From assembly GCA_035079385.1 (NCBI GenBank), contig JAVHKY010000030.1:4813001-4877000 (forward strand): DNA of 64,000 bases, in the 5' to 3' direction. The notes beneath the pieces were generated by a model, which was not told the DNA's origin, searched no databases, and saw only the letters and a list, made by a program, of their open reading frames with translations. The translations under genes were made by a program, and so were the position numbers. The stretch comes from Aspidiotus rigidus (lineage: Eukaryota > Arthropoda > Insecta > Hemiptera > Diaspididae). The number at the start of each line of letters is the position of its first letter. The first letter of the stretch is position 1. Positions 45,701 to 58,100 of this stretch are shown here, in pieces.

Positions 45701-48700
45701 TCCCAGAGGATTGGTGTGCTTTTTATCTGGGCGACTTTGTTTGAGAGAGATGTGCCAGCTTCGGGTGATTTGTTTCTTGTAAACTTGCATAGGTATGCTT
45801 GTAGGCAGAAAAGAGGAATAGACCGATGCATGATTGGCTACTCTATCAATTTTTTTTTCCTGGGATACCCTTGTAACTAGGTACCCAAATGAAGAGTATA
45901 TCGGTGAGGGTAGCAAGGAGATCGTGAATTTGATTTGTAAGTGACCCAGAGATAGTGTCGAGTGAAGCGAAGGAATCAGAATTGATTGGAAAGAGATTGA
46001 TGAGGGTGTAATTTAGCCTTAAAAATAGGACGAACCCTGCACTTTTTGAGAACATGAATTTGGCATATTTCTTCATCTCGCTGTCAATGCTGCATGGCTC
46101 GCCAAAGCGCTCGTTCAAAAATCGCCTACTTTTTTCCCTTACAGGGCAATTATACAGTTCGATTAGAAATATTTTGTTAAGAGTAGGTAAGTGCCAAGCT
46201 AATTTTTCCATTACCGGTAATGTTCAACTTGAACTTGCGTTCACCATGTTTATAGATTGACGCTGAAACAGAAAAACGTATCACGTGGAATGATGTCCTA
46301 GACAAGAGTGGAAAAGTAACAAATTTACTTTCAGATTTGGGATGTTCACCTGGTTCTGTGGTCGGAGTTATTTGCGAAAGTTCTCTGGAGTATCCTTCAT
46401 TGCTATTGGGAATAATGAATACCGGAGCCGTATACACCTCGATTAGTGCTTTCCTCACTGCTAGTAAGGAAACGAATCTAGAAACGTTGTATACGTAGTA
46501 CTTCATCAGTTTTTCTGGTTCCGAATTTCTGTAAAATCTTCACAGACGAATTACTGCCCGTTCTCGAATCATCAAAACCTTCCATAGTCTTCACGTCGAG
46601 CCAGTCGAACAAAAAAATCAAAGATTTACAATCAAAATGTCCGTTCCTGAAACTTGTAGTCAATCTAGACGAGATGGACTTTGGAAAGTACTGTGGTACT
46701 TGTAATGATAATGAAAGTTGCAACAAAATAAGTTCGAGGAATACGGCTGTCATTGTATATACGAGTGGTACCGCGGGGTTATTTAAAGCAGTTCTGTTGT
46801 CACATGAATCTTGGATCTATGCGCTAGAAATGTTTAGGTAATAATACTAAGATATGGAAATATGAGTACAACTGTGGGACAAGGGTACAGAGGCCACAAA
46901 AGGCTGTTGCAAACTTCCGAAGTCCAGATATTGCGTCCTTCACTTTTGTACAACTCGGTGGGGAGGTGGTTTTGGTGACCGCTCTCAGGTTTCTTGGAAG
47001 GCGCATTCTTCCCCCCCCCCCTTAATATATGTTTTATCCATCGAAAATTCAGACGTATCGGTAGCGTATGATAAAAAGTAAGGATCTGTTCTCTTAGGAC
47101 GGAGAAAATCATATCATTTCCTGAGAACAATGTCGTTTTAGGACTTGTGCCGGCAGCCAAACTACGTGAATTGATCACAATACTTTCATGTTGTGTACTT
47201 GGGTTCGAGTATGTTAGAATACCAACAAAATCTGAAAAATTAATTTTCCATTATATCGAAAAATTCAAAGTAAGTTGTGCACCACTAGTGATCTCATCAT
47301 ATTTTCCGTTACTAACAATTTTACCCCCTTTTTCAGGTTAGTACTATCATAACAAATTCATTCAATGCTGCATTTATGTCAACTTATACCGAAATTGACA
47401 GCTACGATGTAAGCAGTGTTAAGCTTGTGAGTTGTGGCGGAGACTTTATTCCCCCTCAAGTGATAGAAATTTTGGAGCAACGATTCGGATGCAATGTACT
47501 TCGTAGATTTGGTATGTGTGAGACAAATGGAACAACTCTCTTTACTGTGTCCTCGTCAAAAAAGGGCATTACTGGTCGTCTGATGCCTGGAATGAAAGCA
47601 AAGGTGAGTGCAGTGGTACTGCATCAGTTTATGACTCAGTTATCAATCAATATTCTGTAAATTTTAGATTGTGAGCCTTCAGAACAGAAAAACAGTGGGG
47701 CCTTTCCAAGAGGGAGAATACTGTGTAAAAGGACCTTTGCTGTGTAATGGATACTTGAACACCGATGTAAACGACGTATTTGATGAAGATGGTTTTCTAC
47801 ATACTGGTGATATTGGCTACTATGACTCGGATCAGAATTTTCACATGAGCGGTAGACTTCACGATAGTTTTAAGAGTGAAGGTTGTTGGGTAAATCAGTT
47901 TAAAATTTTCCGACGCGTGGTGTTTCATAGACCTCATTACTCGTTGCCAGCAAACCGAGTAATGAGAAGAGGAAAAAAAAAAAACAGGAAACTTTTCCTC
48001 TTTATGGAAAAAAATTGAATCATGTATATGTCTTTGAAAACCCCCTTCCTCAGCAGTTCACTAGTCCGAACTTTGATCTACAACTCATATTGGTCAAGAG
48101 GTCAAGATTTATTGTTGAAATACTGCTGAGTATGTTAGGCTAACTGAATGAGGGCCAGTATTATGTAACCTAGTAAAAGCCTAGTATACTGTATGTTGGG
48201 CTACGCTTTCCAGCCTATAACTTGATGATTGAAATGTTTAGAAGTCTTAAGTTCACGATCATGTCTGATAGGTTCGCGTCATATAGATCTTGACTGATCC
48301 TCAGTCCAAAGACGTATACATATTAAAATTTATGAAACTCCGAGTAAGAAAATTGAGGTTCAGCCATATTCAATATTGTTAAATTTACGCCTAATGACAT
48401 AAAATGCGTAGGTGAATCCTTGTGATTTGGAAACTTTGATTTGTGAGCACCCTGGTGTTGAAGCTGTCGCCGTGACTGGCGTTCCAGATGAAAAGCTTGG
48501 AAACGCCAATGCATCACCACGTGCCTTTATAGTGAAAAAACCCGGAAGTCTTGTAACTGAGGACGAAATTACACAGTTTGTTGCCTGTAAGTGTCCAGGG
48601 TCGTTTTATTTAAGAGAACCACATTATTTACCGTGACATTTCTATAGGTAACGTATCCCACTATAAGTGGCTGCACGGTGGTGTCAGATTTGTCGACTCA

Positions 48701-48775
48701 TTACCCCGAACAAAAGTGGAGAAACTTGACAGGAAGGCCATATATCAATGGGTTTTAAACTGTATGGAAATCTAA
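42732..48775 (+). CDS. Acyl-CoA synthetase / luciferase-like adenylating enzyme, 527 aa, eight exons
   Basis: ANL-superfamily enzyme; family members activate carboxylates with ATP and couple them to CoA. Exons 42732-42851, 46256-46463, 46546-46837, 47098-47269, 47337-47603, 47668-47889, 48412-48586 and 48648-48775 join in frame with consensus splice sites and make a full-length chain (family 520-550 aa). Motifs in order are: nucleotide loop TSGTAGLFKA (182-191), SCGGDFIPP (296-304), FGMCET (322-327), HTGD (398-401), hinge region GRLHD (415-419) and C-terminal EKLDRK with the presumed catalytic Lys 511. The loop deviates from the usual TSGTTGxPKG: Thr to Ala at 186 and Pro to Phe at 189. The position before Lys 511 is Glu where Gly is usual. 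It ends in CMEI, so there is no peroxisomal SKL signal. Activity and substrate are therefore uncertain. Intron 1 (3.4 kb) holds LINE debris. AATAAA is at 48972-48977. Confidence 0.9.
43017..43382 (-). mobile_element. 3' end of a LINE with poly(A), in intron 1
   Basis: On the minus strand a frame encodes the cysteine/histidine tail typical of LINE ORF2 ends: ICENCPGKIVTTHHLLTKC, then REFADLRTEEM to a stop. It is followed by about 100 bp and a run of about 24 A (T at 43017-43039 on plus). A 5'-truncated insertion within the acyl-CoA synthetase intron. Confidence 0.75.
43850..45663 (-). pseudogene. Decayed LINE: reverse transcriptase and RNase H pieces
   Basis: Read on the minus strand. 45663-45241 encodes RT sequence (FLDIHSPFPTVSLPIL, YVGLPQGSSLSPILFNSYV). 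The next piece has FAEDLVVYHA where active elements have FADD. 45054-44791 matches the thumb (YNALIHSKMEYGAF). 44430-43850 is RNase H (YDVELAAIF, VSDSLSALHAI, WIPSHEGAVGNERVYLAAK). The first RNase H aspartate region reads ITLSKT instead of TDGSK, and the last Asp is Tyr. Frames are broken between the parts. An inactive jockey/R1-type element, 5'-truncated. Confidence 0.8.
45677..46140 (-). pseudogene. Separate LINE RNase H fragment
   Basis: The minus strand encodes INSDSFASLDTISG and ILFIWVPSYKGIPGKK, then after a frame change a VANHASVY-containing tail to a stop. Because RNase H follows RT within one element, this fragment, lying 5' of the RT piece at 45241-45663, must be a second copy, inserted beside the first. 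Confidence 0.65.
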
Positions 48776-48977
48776 AGTAACATTGCAATACTCACTGTGT
48801 CCAATGATCAGTTGCGGCGTTCTCTGAAATCTTAAGTGTAACTGAATTTTCAGTTTGTGTCCATGCTGATGAACTAAGCATTTTCAACTACCAAAGAAGT
48901 TTTAGTTACTTCTTCACATCGAAAATGTTTCATCATAAAAAAGATTTCTTGGCTTTTACTTGTGCAAGAAAAATAAA

Positions 48978-51229
48978 GAATTACGAATAATATGATTCTC
49001 AATTGCAGATGCGTATGGGGGTTACTACCGCCCTCCGTCCGTCTGGAAGATATTGGTTTGCAGGTTAATGAGGGTTCTGACTTTCTAGGGATTCAGAAAA
49101 TCCTATTCGACTATCAGCGAGCAAGTAAGTTGTGCACTTCATGAATGTTGAAGGGTGTACCTTGTGTTCACCTATGGAATAAATTGTCATCCAAAGGTCG
49201 TTTCCATGGCTCTAAATCTTACATATTGAGGACAAATTGGTGAACTAGCTACAAAGAATAGGTGGTCGCAGAAGTTGAAAAAATATATATTAATCCGATA
49301 GCGGAGCGCTTTTAACTATAGCGAATCCTTATTACAAGTTATCGTTATACTATTTCTCCTTTACAATTCGCTAACACATTGCTGTCATCTACTATGACCG
49401 CATACGAATGGTTAAACTCTGACCAGAGTTCGACTAATTTATACGCGTGTCTCACGTACATATACATTTGTATTTGTGTGCTCCACGATATCATTGATCG
49501 GACGGTGTTCTATTTTTTAGATCATTATCGGAACATAATCGTAGTAACATTTCGAATCGATAAATCATTCGAGCAATTTGAAATGATAAAAAATAAAAAT
49601 GATTGTAAAAAAAATATTATGCTTGTCTATATAACATTAGAAAAACGTGTTGGTAACTTGCTTCAACCATGATCAGCTAAAATCAAACAACAACCGTCGC
49701 TCGAAGTTTTTTCTAAAGAGTATTTTTATTCATCCACAAAGCTCCGGAAAGGCTTCAGAACAGTGGCATAGTCAGGGAAGGGAGGGACCAATATTCCTCG
49801 GTTGCTTGGAATACTAAATTTTCATACGTCGTAATCTACGAAATCGCCTCTAGTCACCGCAAAAGGGATGCACACATAATTTTCAAGGTCGTTCTTCATT
49901 CCTCGCACATAATATGGGTCAACGAAAGATGATTAACGAAATAATTAAACTGAATTGAATGTCTCGTTTGCTCCATTGACAATTTAAAAGAAGAGAAAAA
50001 TATGAAAAACGAGAAATGCATCGTATTTACAGTACAACTAACGCTAATTACCATACGTAATAAGAGGTTCTGCTCGTAGAATGTGATTCCATTCAACATG
50101 CCTACACATACTTTTTGCCTTCGGGTACAAAAATCAGAACTATCATATCTGGAGCGTCCGGCAAAATAGTGTGTGCGTAAGAATGAGTAAGAACGAAGAG
50201 AGGTTTCAGAACCCGCGTTCTACGAGCCATATTTCTTTTTTATTGTACTGATGTCTAATGCGTCTGTAAGTCAGTAAATTCTCAATACAGCAATTTCTAT
50301 TATATTGGTCTTGTGCATACGCGTTCTTCATATTATTATGTCGGTGGAAATACTTGTCCACTACTCTGATAAATATGCTCGAGTATTAGTGTTCGTATTT
50401 ACAAGAGCACAAACATAAATTTCGGCGCGAGTAAATTACGTTGACATAATCGACATTATGACAAGCGCCAACAAGGTGTTGAAATAAGGAAACAGGTACT
50501 CACCACATTGGGACGTTCCCATTACTAATTGCATTTTTATACCTCAAATGTCAATCTTTTTTCAAACGTTCTGATCTTTTATATTGTATCATAGCCCAAT
50601 GCTGAAGTTATTCGAGTCCCGTTCCCCTTAAAATAAAGCTTAAAAGTCGTACTCTTGCCAAGCTTTCTCCCATATTTTGCCGTATGCTACACACATTTCT
50701 TTGAGTCTCCTCCTTATCTATGTAGGTGAGAGGTCGAAAACTATGCCTCGTCTTCATCTCTAAGGACAGTTCAAAGGTTGGAATTTTCTTCCAAGTCTCT
50801 TCCTTCATAATGTACAGCTAAATGGTCGAAATCCTTTCACGCGTCCTCGTTTTCTTGTTTATAAGTAGCTCAAAAGTCAAACTTTTTTCATTATTATGTT
50901 CTAGACTGTGAGTATATAGCTCGATGTTTCAATTTTCTTAAGTGTACAGAAGTTGAATTTTTCCTCAATCCCTCCCATCTACATCGCCGAAATTTCAAAA
51001 TTTTCTCAAGTTCTCCCTCGTCTTTCATATGGGTGAAAAGTCAAAATTCTTCGAGGTCAACCCCTCCTCCCGCTCCTATGCATAGCTAGATGGGCGAAAT
51101 TTTTCCTAATTTTGAAAACAGGGCTGACCCACTTTCATCGGAATCATAATTTACCAAAAAAGTGGCGAACAAAAGAAGTTTTACCAATTTTCACGGCTTG
51201 GCAAAACATTCATCTTTGCATCGTATGTG
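48978..51229. other. Intergenic DNA with degenerate minisatellite
   Basis: No supported gene. The open frame at 49379-49672 has no recognisable domain. An end of the CAGTGGCGTAGC MITE family appears near 49762 (ACAGTGGCATAGTCAGGG). From about 50590 to 51110 the dispersed minisatellite with AGCTCGAAAGTCGAAATTTT-like units recurs in degraded form. Confidence 0.55.
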
Positions 51230-52830
51230 CAACGCCACCCCTCCTTCATGGCGGAGTCGGTGCGGGTTGCGTGTGGATTTATTTTGTTTCCTTCAGCACT
51301 GGAATCGCCCCGTGCGGGTATAGCTTCAATGTTGGGAGAATCTCCTTGGTGAACCCCCTTTTCTCCTTGACAACCAGCAAGCTACAACGACGCTAAGCTG
51401 CAGTGCCCCCTGGCACGCAAAACTTCAGAACGCACAACAACACACCACTTCAGTTATAGTATGTGTAGACTGTAGATCGATGTTAGTGTCTCTCCTTCTT
51501 CTTTCTTCGGGGTTAATCTTCCTCTTCGTCCCACACGTTTATAAATGGATGTTATACCGGTAACATGGTTTTGCGTTTGTCTATTCCATTCCAGGTCCAT
51601 CTTCTTCTTCATGACTGTGGCTGCAAATGCACGAACCTAGTTCCATACTTCTTTGGAGCCTAGCATGGTAGTTACCAGGCTACTCGGAGCAAGCGCTTCT
51701 ACCCCAATCTTTTGAAGGAACTGACGAAGTCCACCCCCGCTCACGCCTCCTTGCCTCATACTCAAATAAGGCGTGCTGTAGTCCATCATCCTGCCCTTGG
51801 TTGCAGTGCGAACACGTCAATTCCTCATTTGCATATCAACTCACGAGTCGTTTACCCAGCTCACTCTAAGCGATTCTTGCTTTCCATTTCTAAAGCAAAG
51901 AGCGTGACTTGTAAAGCCTTTCGATCGCTCGTTGTTTTCTTATTTGGTTTGGACATCACGCTCGCTCCTCAGCAAGGAGCTATTGGGGGTGAACATGCCT
52001 GTACGCAAAAAGCCACTGTCGAGACAGCGTGGTAGGCATCAGCACACCTTAGCGCAGCTCTTCGTCGAATCGTTACTACCTCTTCCCCTCTACAGGGTAT
52101 CTTCATTGAATCGGCCCATACTAAGGAACCATATAGAGGGTCGACAACGCGGAGCTCATCATGATCTTTCCTTTTGCTTTTCTCGGTTTTCTAAGGTTCC
52201 TCATTTCTCCTTGCTTCTCGCGGTCCCCTTAGGTTTCTCATCTGGCAGCTTAGTTATGGAACTACCCTGCCTGCCTTTTCCGCTGCCATCAGGAGCTCAG
52301 CATTGAGTCAAACCAGATGCTTAGGTACTTCACTACCTTCTTGGTACTGATTTCCATACCTTGCAGGTGAGAAGTGGGTGGACTGAACTTTCGACTGGTC
52401 GTGAATAGTATGGTCTCCGTCATCTTTACTCGACCAAAGCGTCACTGCCTCTAGAGCCCGGTTTACCCTGCTCTCCACCGGTACAGTTGTTTCAACAGTG
52501 CATACCGCCAGTTGTTCATCCGCGTAGCAGATAAACTCAACACTCGGTGGCAGCTTCACTCTTGAAATACCGTTAAATGCAATGCACCACAAGAGCGGCT
52601 CGAGGACCCACCCCTACAGCATTCCATAAGTAACTGGGCGCTTTATTGTACCAGCAGACATCTTTGCTTGGATTTCTTGACAGCTAAGAAAGCTATTGAT
52701 CATCTGGAGCAGGTACATGGGCACTTCGGCGTCCGTAAGGGCTTAAAATATCCTCTCCCATAGAATCGAGTTGAACACATTCCTGTTATACATGCGTATA
52801 TGAGAAGGAATGCTTCGAGAAATTTGACTT
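51230..52830 (-). pseudogene. Decayed R1-like non-LTR retrotransposon, 3' portion
   Basis: The minus strand encodes RT blocks in order: FNSILWERI and VPMYLLQMINSFLS (about 52790-52680), GWVLEPLLWCIAFNGISR, then LPPSVEFICYADEQLAV (52592-52308). The active-site FADD equivalent is YADE, the PQGS box is degraded and an in-frame stop lies between. About 51600-51760 encodes the C-terminal region (VRAFAATVMKKKMDLEW). These motifs match the R1 clade as I know it. The element is inactive and 5'-truncated, and a related copy enters the right end of the window. Confidence 0.78.
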
Positions 52831-53370
52831 TGGATTTCCGAAAATTGATGTTTTCTCAATTCAGTTCCACACTACCCTAGAGGTCGAATTGTTAGTGCGT
52901 TTTTTAATAGTGGTTTCCCCAATAGGCCTCTAGATCTCATTACTAAAACAAATTCGATCCATAATTCAACATCGTTACGGAAGCCACATTTTTTTTTTTT
53001 TACTTATAAGGTGCACAACTTACACACATGAAAATTTCTGTTGAATGAGACGCGAGAGGGGATGGACCTTACTATTAAAACAAATGCAACCCATACAACA
53101 GGTTTCCTGCGTTACTCGTTTAATATCGTTCAAGAATAAAAAAAAAATGGTAAGTGCGGACGTTCATCTATATGATTCTTGTGAACGTCCGCACTGCTGC
53201 ACTGCACTCACTATCTTCCTTTATTCACCTCCCCACGCCAGGGACTCACGACTCCATCCTATTGGCTTTTGTGTGCATTTGCAACAGCCTATTGTATTGT
53301 GGTCTTTGGACCCCCTCATTCACAATATGGAACTTTCACCTGAAGACAAAATATGACGATCTAATCTTGG
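52831..53370. other. Intergenic DNA, possibly LINE or SINE remnant
   Basis: Open frames at 53045-53438 on plus lack a recognisable domain. The stretch directly precedes the tRNA-like unit and may be repeat sequence. Nothing firm. Confidence 0.4.
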
Positions 53371-53443
53371 GGCCTGGTAGCGTAGTGGTTATCGTACTCG
53401 TCATGAAAACGAAAGGTCGCGGGTTCGATTCCCGCTAGGGCCG
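53371..53443 (+). repeat. tRNA-like Pol III unit (tRNA pseudogene or SINE head)
   Basis: A box TAGCGTAGTGGTTATCG and B box GGTTCGATTCC are intact. The T arm (GCGGG, TTCGATT, CCCGC at 419-435 of this kb) pairs perfectly, and the variable loop is 5 bases. The acceptor stem GGCCTGG/TAGGGCC has one mismatch, and the D stem is only three pairs. In the anticodon loop CATGAAA the base before the anticodon is A, not the invariant U, and the stem has a C-A mismatch. So a functional tRNA (it would read TGA) is unlikely. Confidence 0.6.
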
Positions 53444-53479
53444 GGAGAATTTTTCGTCATATTTCCTCTTCTGTCCTCG

Positions 53480-55030
53480 TCTCTCGTTAAGGAAGTTTCT
53501 AAATCCCCCTCCATCATATATAGCTCGAGAGTCGAAATTAGTCTGAGTTTTTGGCCGGATGGCGCAAGGCGAACGGTTTTCTCTATTTTTACGGTGATAG
53601 CAGAATATTTTCTAATATTATTATGAGGCGTAAAGTCGAAGAGCGTGTTTTTGAAATAGAACAGGTTTCCTTTTAAAATTTCGACCTCGGTGCTTATTTA
53701 TGATGGGAGGGGGACTTGGAAAAATTTCGAATATTTGAACTCAGAAAAATATGGACTTTGAGCTTCAATTTAGAAAACGTATAAACAAAGTCCCCCCCCC
53801 CCTCCTATAAAACAGGTTCCTTGTTTTCCTCGATTAACGCAGTTAATAAAGGCAAGCTCGAGCAGAAGTAGGCTGCGAGTTTTTCACCGATGCTTAACGA
53901 CGGTTATGGTCCAAACTTTATGTGTAAATGGTAGAGCACTTTGACGTTATACTTCTATATTAAAAATATTTCGAACTCTGAGTTCAAGAATGACAGAGCA
54001 AAACCATATTATAAAAGAGAAAAATTTGCGTGCTTACTCTCCATACCACTGATAAGATTTATTTCGACTTTCTCATCTTGTTATGCTTAAGTGTAAAGCA
54101 AGATCGTGCGACGCATTGAATAAAAATTTTGCATAGATCTGACGATGATAAATGGTATCTCAAGAGGTCCTTCCGGAAAATTCATCAAAGATTGTTGTGG
54201 TATTTTAAGATTTTTAATTGCTTGCAGAGTTATGATCGTAATCGTTGAAACCAAGGTACGTGATGGTACGAAGTCGAACTACGAACAGAATTGTATTTTT
54301 TTAAATTTAAATCGTACTTACTACTCGTATACTGAATTTTTCCCTATTTTAGGTCGTATTCAAAGTGAAGTCGAAAAATTTCGCACGCGATTCCTCAGTT
54401 TATCATCTGGATATTGGATGGCTGTATCACGAGTGATCGTGGACAAGATCAGAACTCATCTCCGAAGTCTTCTCCGCAAGCTCCTCAGTTTTTTTTTTTA
54501 GCTGATTAATTGCCACTCGAACAATGAAATTCGTTTATTTCTTTTTTATTTTAATAGGTATCGGAAAATTACATAATAACGCGCTTTTTCCATCCCTGAC
54601 CTATTAGCAGGACCACAGTCGAATAATAAAAAAACAATCAACGATTATAGCGAATTATGAACCAGTTTCGAGTTAAAATAGCGTCACATATGTGTCTATT
54701 TCTGGCGGCGTATCGTTGGAGTACTGTCTGCTGAGGTGATTTTTTTCCTGCATCGCGAACAATGCCATATTACGTTACCATCGAGAACGCCTCGAGTTCG
54801 GCAACTCTTTCTAGTTTCTTTCGTCTCACTGACTTTTTTTTTTTTTTTCTTCATCTTCGTCTTCTGTTTCTTTTCTTTCTGTCAAGGTGTGGTCGACAGG
54901 TGATCGGTAACTTTGTACCAATTGTGATGGCCAGAGGAAAAGTCGTTTATGACTCGACCCCTCTACCTAGAGCCTTTCAATGGAGTTTGATAATGCGCTT
55001 CTCGCCGGTATCTACCCCCAATCCGATCAA
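53480..55030. other. Intergenic DNA upstream of the cuticle gene
   Basis: 53500-53830 carries the dispersed minisatellite (GGGGGACTTGGAAAAATTTCG). The open frame at 54145-54501 is not recognised and lacks splice or start support. Nothing else is seen. Confidence 0.5.
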
Positions 55031-55039
55031 CTTTGTCAA

Positions 55040-55073
55040 TATAAATAGCCGTTCGGGTCTGCAAATCATCAGT
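55040..55073 (+). promoter_or_regulatory. Core promoter of the cuticle gene: TATA box and initiator
   Basis: TATAAATA at 55040-55047 and the arthropod initiator TCAGT at 55069-55073, with its A at 55071. The spacing of 31 bp is ideal, giving a 5' UTR of 105 bases to the ATG at 55176. TATA plus strong initiator is common for stage-regulated cuticle genes. Confidence 0.8.
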
Positions 55074-55175
55074 ACAGCAATAGTTCGCAGTTATTCTCGT
55101 ATATCTTTACTTGAACACCGATCGTAATATTTAAACTCGATTAGTGATCCAAATAATAAATTCAACTCAACTAAA

Positions 55176-58100
55176 ATGGCATTCAAGGTACGTGCAATTA
55201 CTAACGCTTCTTCTCATACGCGGATAATGTTATTGGTGATTTTTTTTTTTCTCCTTTACCTTGTTTCGACACGTGTTTTCTCCCGGTTGATTTCGTGTTT
55301 CGTAGTACTGACTTAAGTGATGATAAGAGATGTAGATTTGTTTTCAAAAATTGTGTACGATATCGAAACACTTCGGTTATTGTTGTGGCATTTCCTCTTC
55401 GATTTTATACGAAGATTCTCTGAGGCAACCCGCCGTGTGCTCTTGTCCAAAATCGTGATTTAATTCTTTTTAACGAATAAACTTGAGTATTTCACAGGTA
55501 TTAACTTTGCTTAAATTCTATTTCACGACTATTCGCGTGTTAACAAAGCACAAAAAATCTTAGCTGAATTTTTTCCTTACACACACGGCGTATAGTGTGA
55601 AATAGAATTAAGCTGTTAAGGGCTCGATACTTTCTTTATTTTCCTTTCGATGAAATAGATTACCTCGTAGGAATGTAAAATATTCATTAAATTTTCTCTG
55701 CTTCATCTTGCCTGTAAACACAGTTTGGTCTCATGAACTCTTGAACAAATTTCATTTTTCATTCTTTTCTCTCAACAAAATTTATCTTGAATACGCAGAT
55801 GCACGCGTTGGCTTCACGAACTTGGTCAACAAACTCTGAACCTCTTTATAATCTTTCTCTTTTCCAAATTTTTTTAACAACGTGTAACATTAATAAAATT
55901 ATCCACCTCGCACAGCAAGCTTTGCTATTGCTACTTCCCTTTTCACACGTTTTCCCGGATACAAAAAAGTTCTGATCTTGAAACCTTAGACCCTCCCTCA
56001 AGCTTGTAGTATAATTTTTCTCTTTTTCAGCCCACAAATATTTAATTCATGATGGATTTTGCTCATGCGCTTATTTTAATCTGGTGAATTTTGCTGTTCT
56101 TCCCATATCTTTCTTTCATTAAGAAATTTGAATTTCGTTCCAAAACATAAGAGCTCGATCCTAGAAATGGTCGGTATTTATCCAAGATCCTCCCGTCATT
56201 TCATGAATGTAGTTCGAAAGTCAATATTTTTAAAGTTCTTCAAAGTGGGTCAGGAGATTCCAGTGAATCTTCCCAAAATACGCAAAATTTCTTCATTCTT
56301 TCCCCATACAACCGACCGCCAAGATACAACCTAGATATTCATCTTAAAATCCATTTTTTGTCTAATCAAACTTTTGAAATTTTATTTTGGACCATAGCTG
56401 AGCTATCAAAGCGAGTCTTGCTTTCGAGTTGAATATGATTATGTCTCAAGTTTCAACGCAAAAAACAAGTGCGAGTGTGAGGAATCTGCAGTGCTTTTGT
56501 TCGGAATTTTCTCTCGTTTCAAATCCCCTTCCCCCTCGTACTTACATGTACCTCAACAGTCGGATTTTCTTCAAGTCCCTTTCAATATGGTTCAAAAATC
56601 GAAAGTTTTTTAGCCACCTATTTTTTCATAAGTGTAGCTCGAAAGTCGAATTTCCTTCGAACCTCACCAAGCCTATACTTCCCATCATTTGGCCCTGAAC
56701 GAACTTTTTTTAGCGGGACGTGGTTGAAATTTGAGGTTGAACTCTCAACAAACAAATTTTCCCCATAACAAAAGAAAGGAACTGTAAAAAAAAGTGTGAA
56801 TTGAATGGAGAGAAAAATATGGAGATATCGAGAGAGGGTTAGATTCGATGACCTAGAGTTTACTTCTTCCAAAAACTCATGATCGAAATTGCCTTAATAT
56901 ATTGTTGAAATCAATTTCGAGTCTACTTCTACAAATTTTCTTATCGATTCAAAATTAACTAGTCGGATGCGTCAAATTGTAGTCGGGTTTTAGTCTTGTG
57001 GAAATGTGTACGTATGACTAGACTTTAAAACGAACTCAAGTGTACAATTGCCTCCTTACACCGTTTTGTCTATTTGGTGACTTCTCTACTCGCAGACAGA
57101 ATGCGTAGTCAAAATTATATAAAAAGTGTTATGAGCAGAGCCCGGATTCCTCGGCATTTGTCGAATCGTTTTGCTAAGGGTGGGAAGCTTGAAAATCAGA
57201 TAGAAGCTCATTTTAGGGGTAGTGGGGCATGTAAAACAAATTTTATCTTGCCGAAAAGTGCCGAAAATGGAACAAATGCCGAAAACGGGGTTTAAAGCCG
57301 AATAAGGTCAAAAATGACCATTTTGTTAAATATCGTCCAAAATTATGTAATTTTTGTGAAAATTGGACAGTTTTTTTTGAAAATATCATTTTTAGTCCAA
57401 AGTTGAAAAATTAAAAATTTGATCAAAAGATTGCTAGAATTTTCTATCAATTTAATCTCCAAAATTCGTTTATTTTGGTCAAAATCACGTAATTTTGGTT
57501 GTGAATTGAATAGATCTGGGTGTAAATTTGTAAAAGCACTACAAACCAACTTTTTTTTTAGTAATCTTTTGGAAGTCGACATGTCGTTTGCTGAAACTTA
57601 CATGTTATCGATAGATATGACGTCACAGGAAAATCGGTCTATTAATTTGACCAATTCAGCAGTGGTCGGATTGACTCAATTTCGACGTGGATTTTCAGTC
57701 GGCATTAAATTATGATCCCGCAGAAGTTGACTCATTTTTGACCTCTTATCTAAAACTCTATCAGTTTATGCGCTTAAACTCAACTCGAAGGCGATGTCGA
57801 TTGCAAATCTTTTGCCGATGAATGAAGCATAATAATTGACCCGAAACCGACGATGCGTCGACTTTCAATCGACATCAATCCATAATACTTTGAGTCGACT
57901 TCCAGTCATTTTTAATCGATTTATCGTCGATGTTGAGCAGAATTAAATCGACTCGAAAATCGGACTCTATCGACTCGTGGTCTTTGGAGTTTACAAGGTT
58001 CATGGGGGACATTGGGCAAATTCTTATGACTGATAAATTCAACTCATTTTGAAACTTGATACAACCTATAAATGTAAAGTTGTACCATAACCTAGGTAGT

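Noticed and set aside
46464..46545. In-frame stop codons in the acyl-CoA synthetase gene, suggesting a pseudogene
   Set aside because: They fall within an 82-bp intron with GTAAGG donor and CTTCACAG acceptor. Splicing gives a conserved join (FLTANELLPVL).
46838..47160. Apparent frame break before the GLVPAAKL segment
   Set aside because: Using the acceptor at 47096-47097 (TTCTCTTAG) instead of the nearer TTTTAG restores phase 2 and a continuous protein.
51712..52306. Plus-strand open frames of 107 and 124 residues
   Set aside because: They are antisense to the R1-like reverse transcriptase sequence on the minus strand.
53371..53443. Functional tRNA gene
   Set aside because: A at position 33, mismatches in acceptor and anticodon stems and a weak D stem argue for a pseudogene or SINE head.
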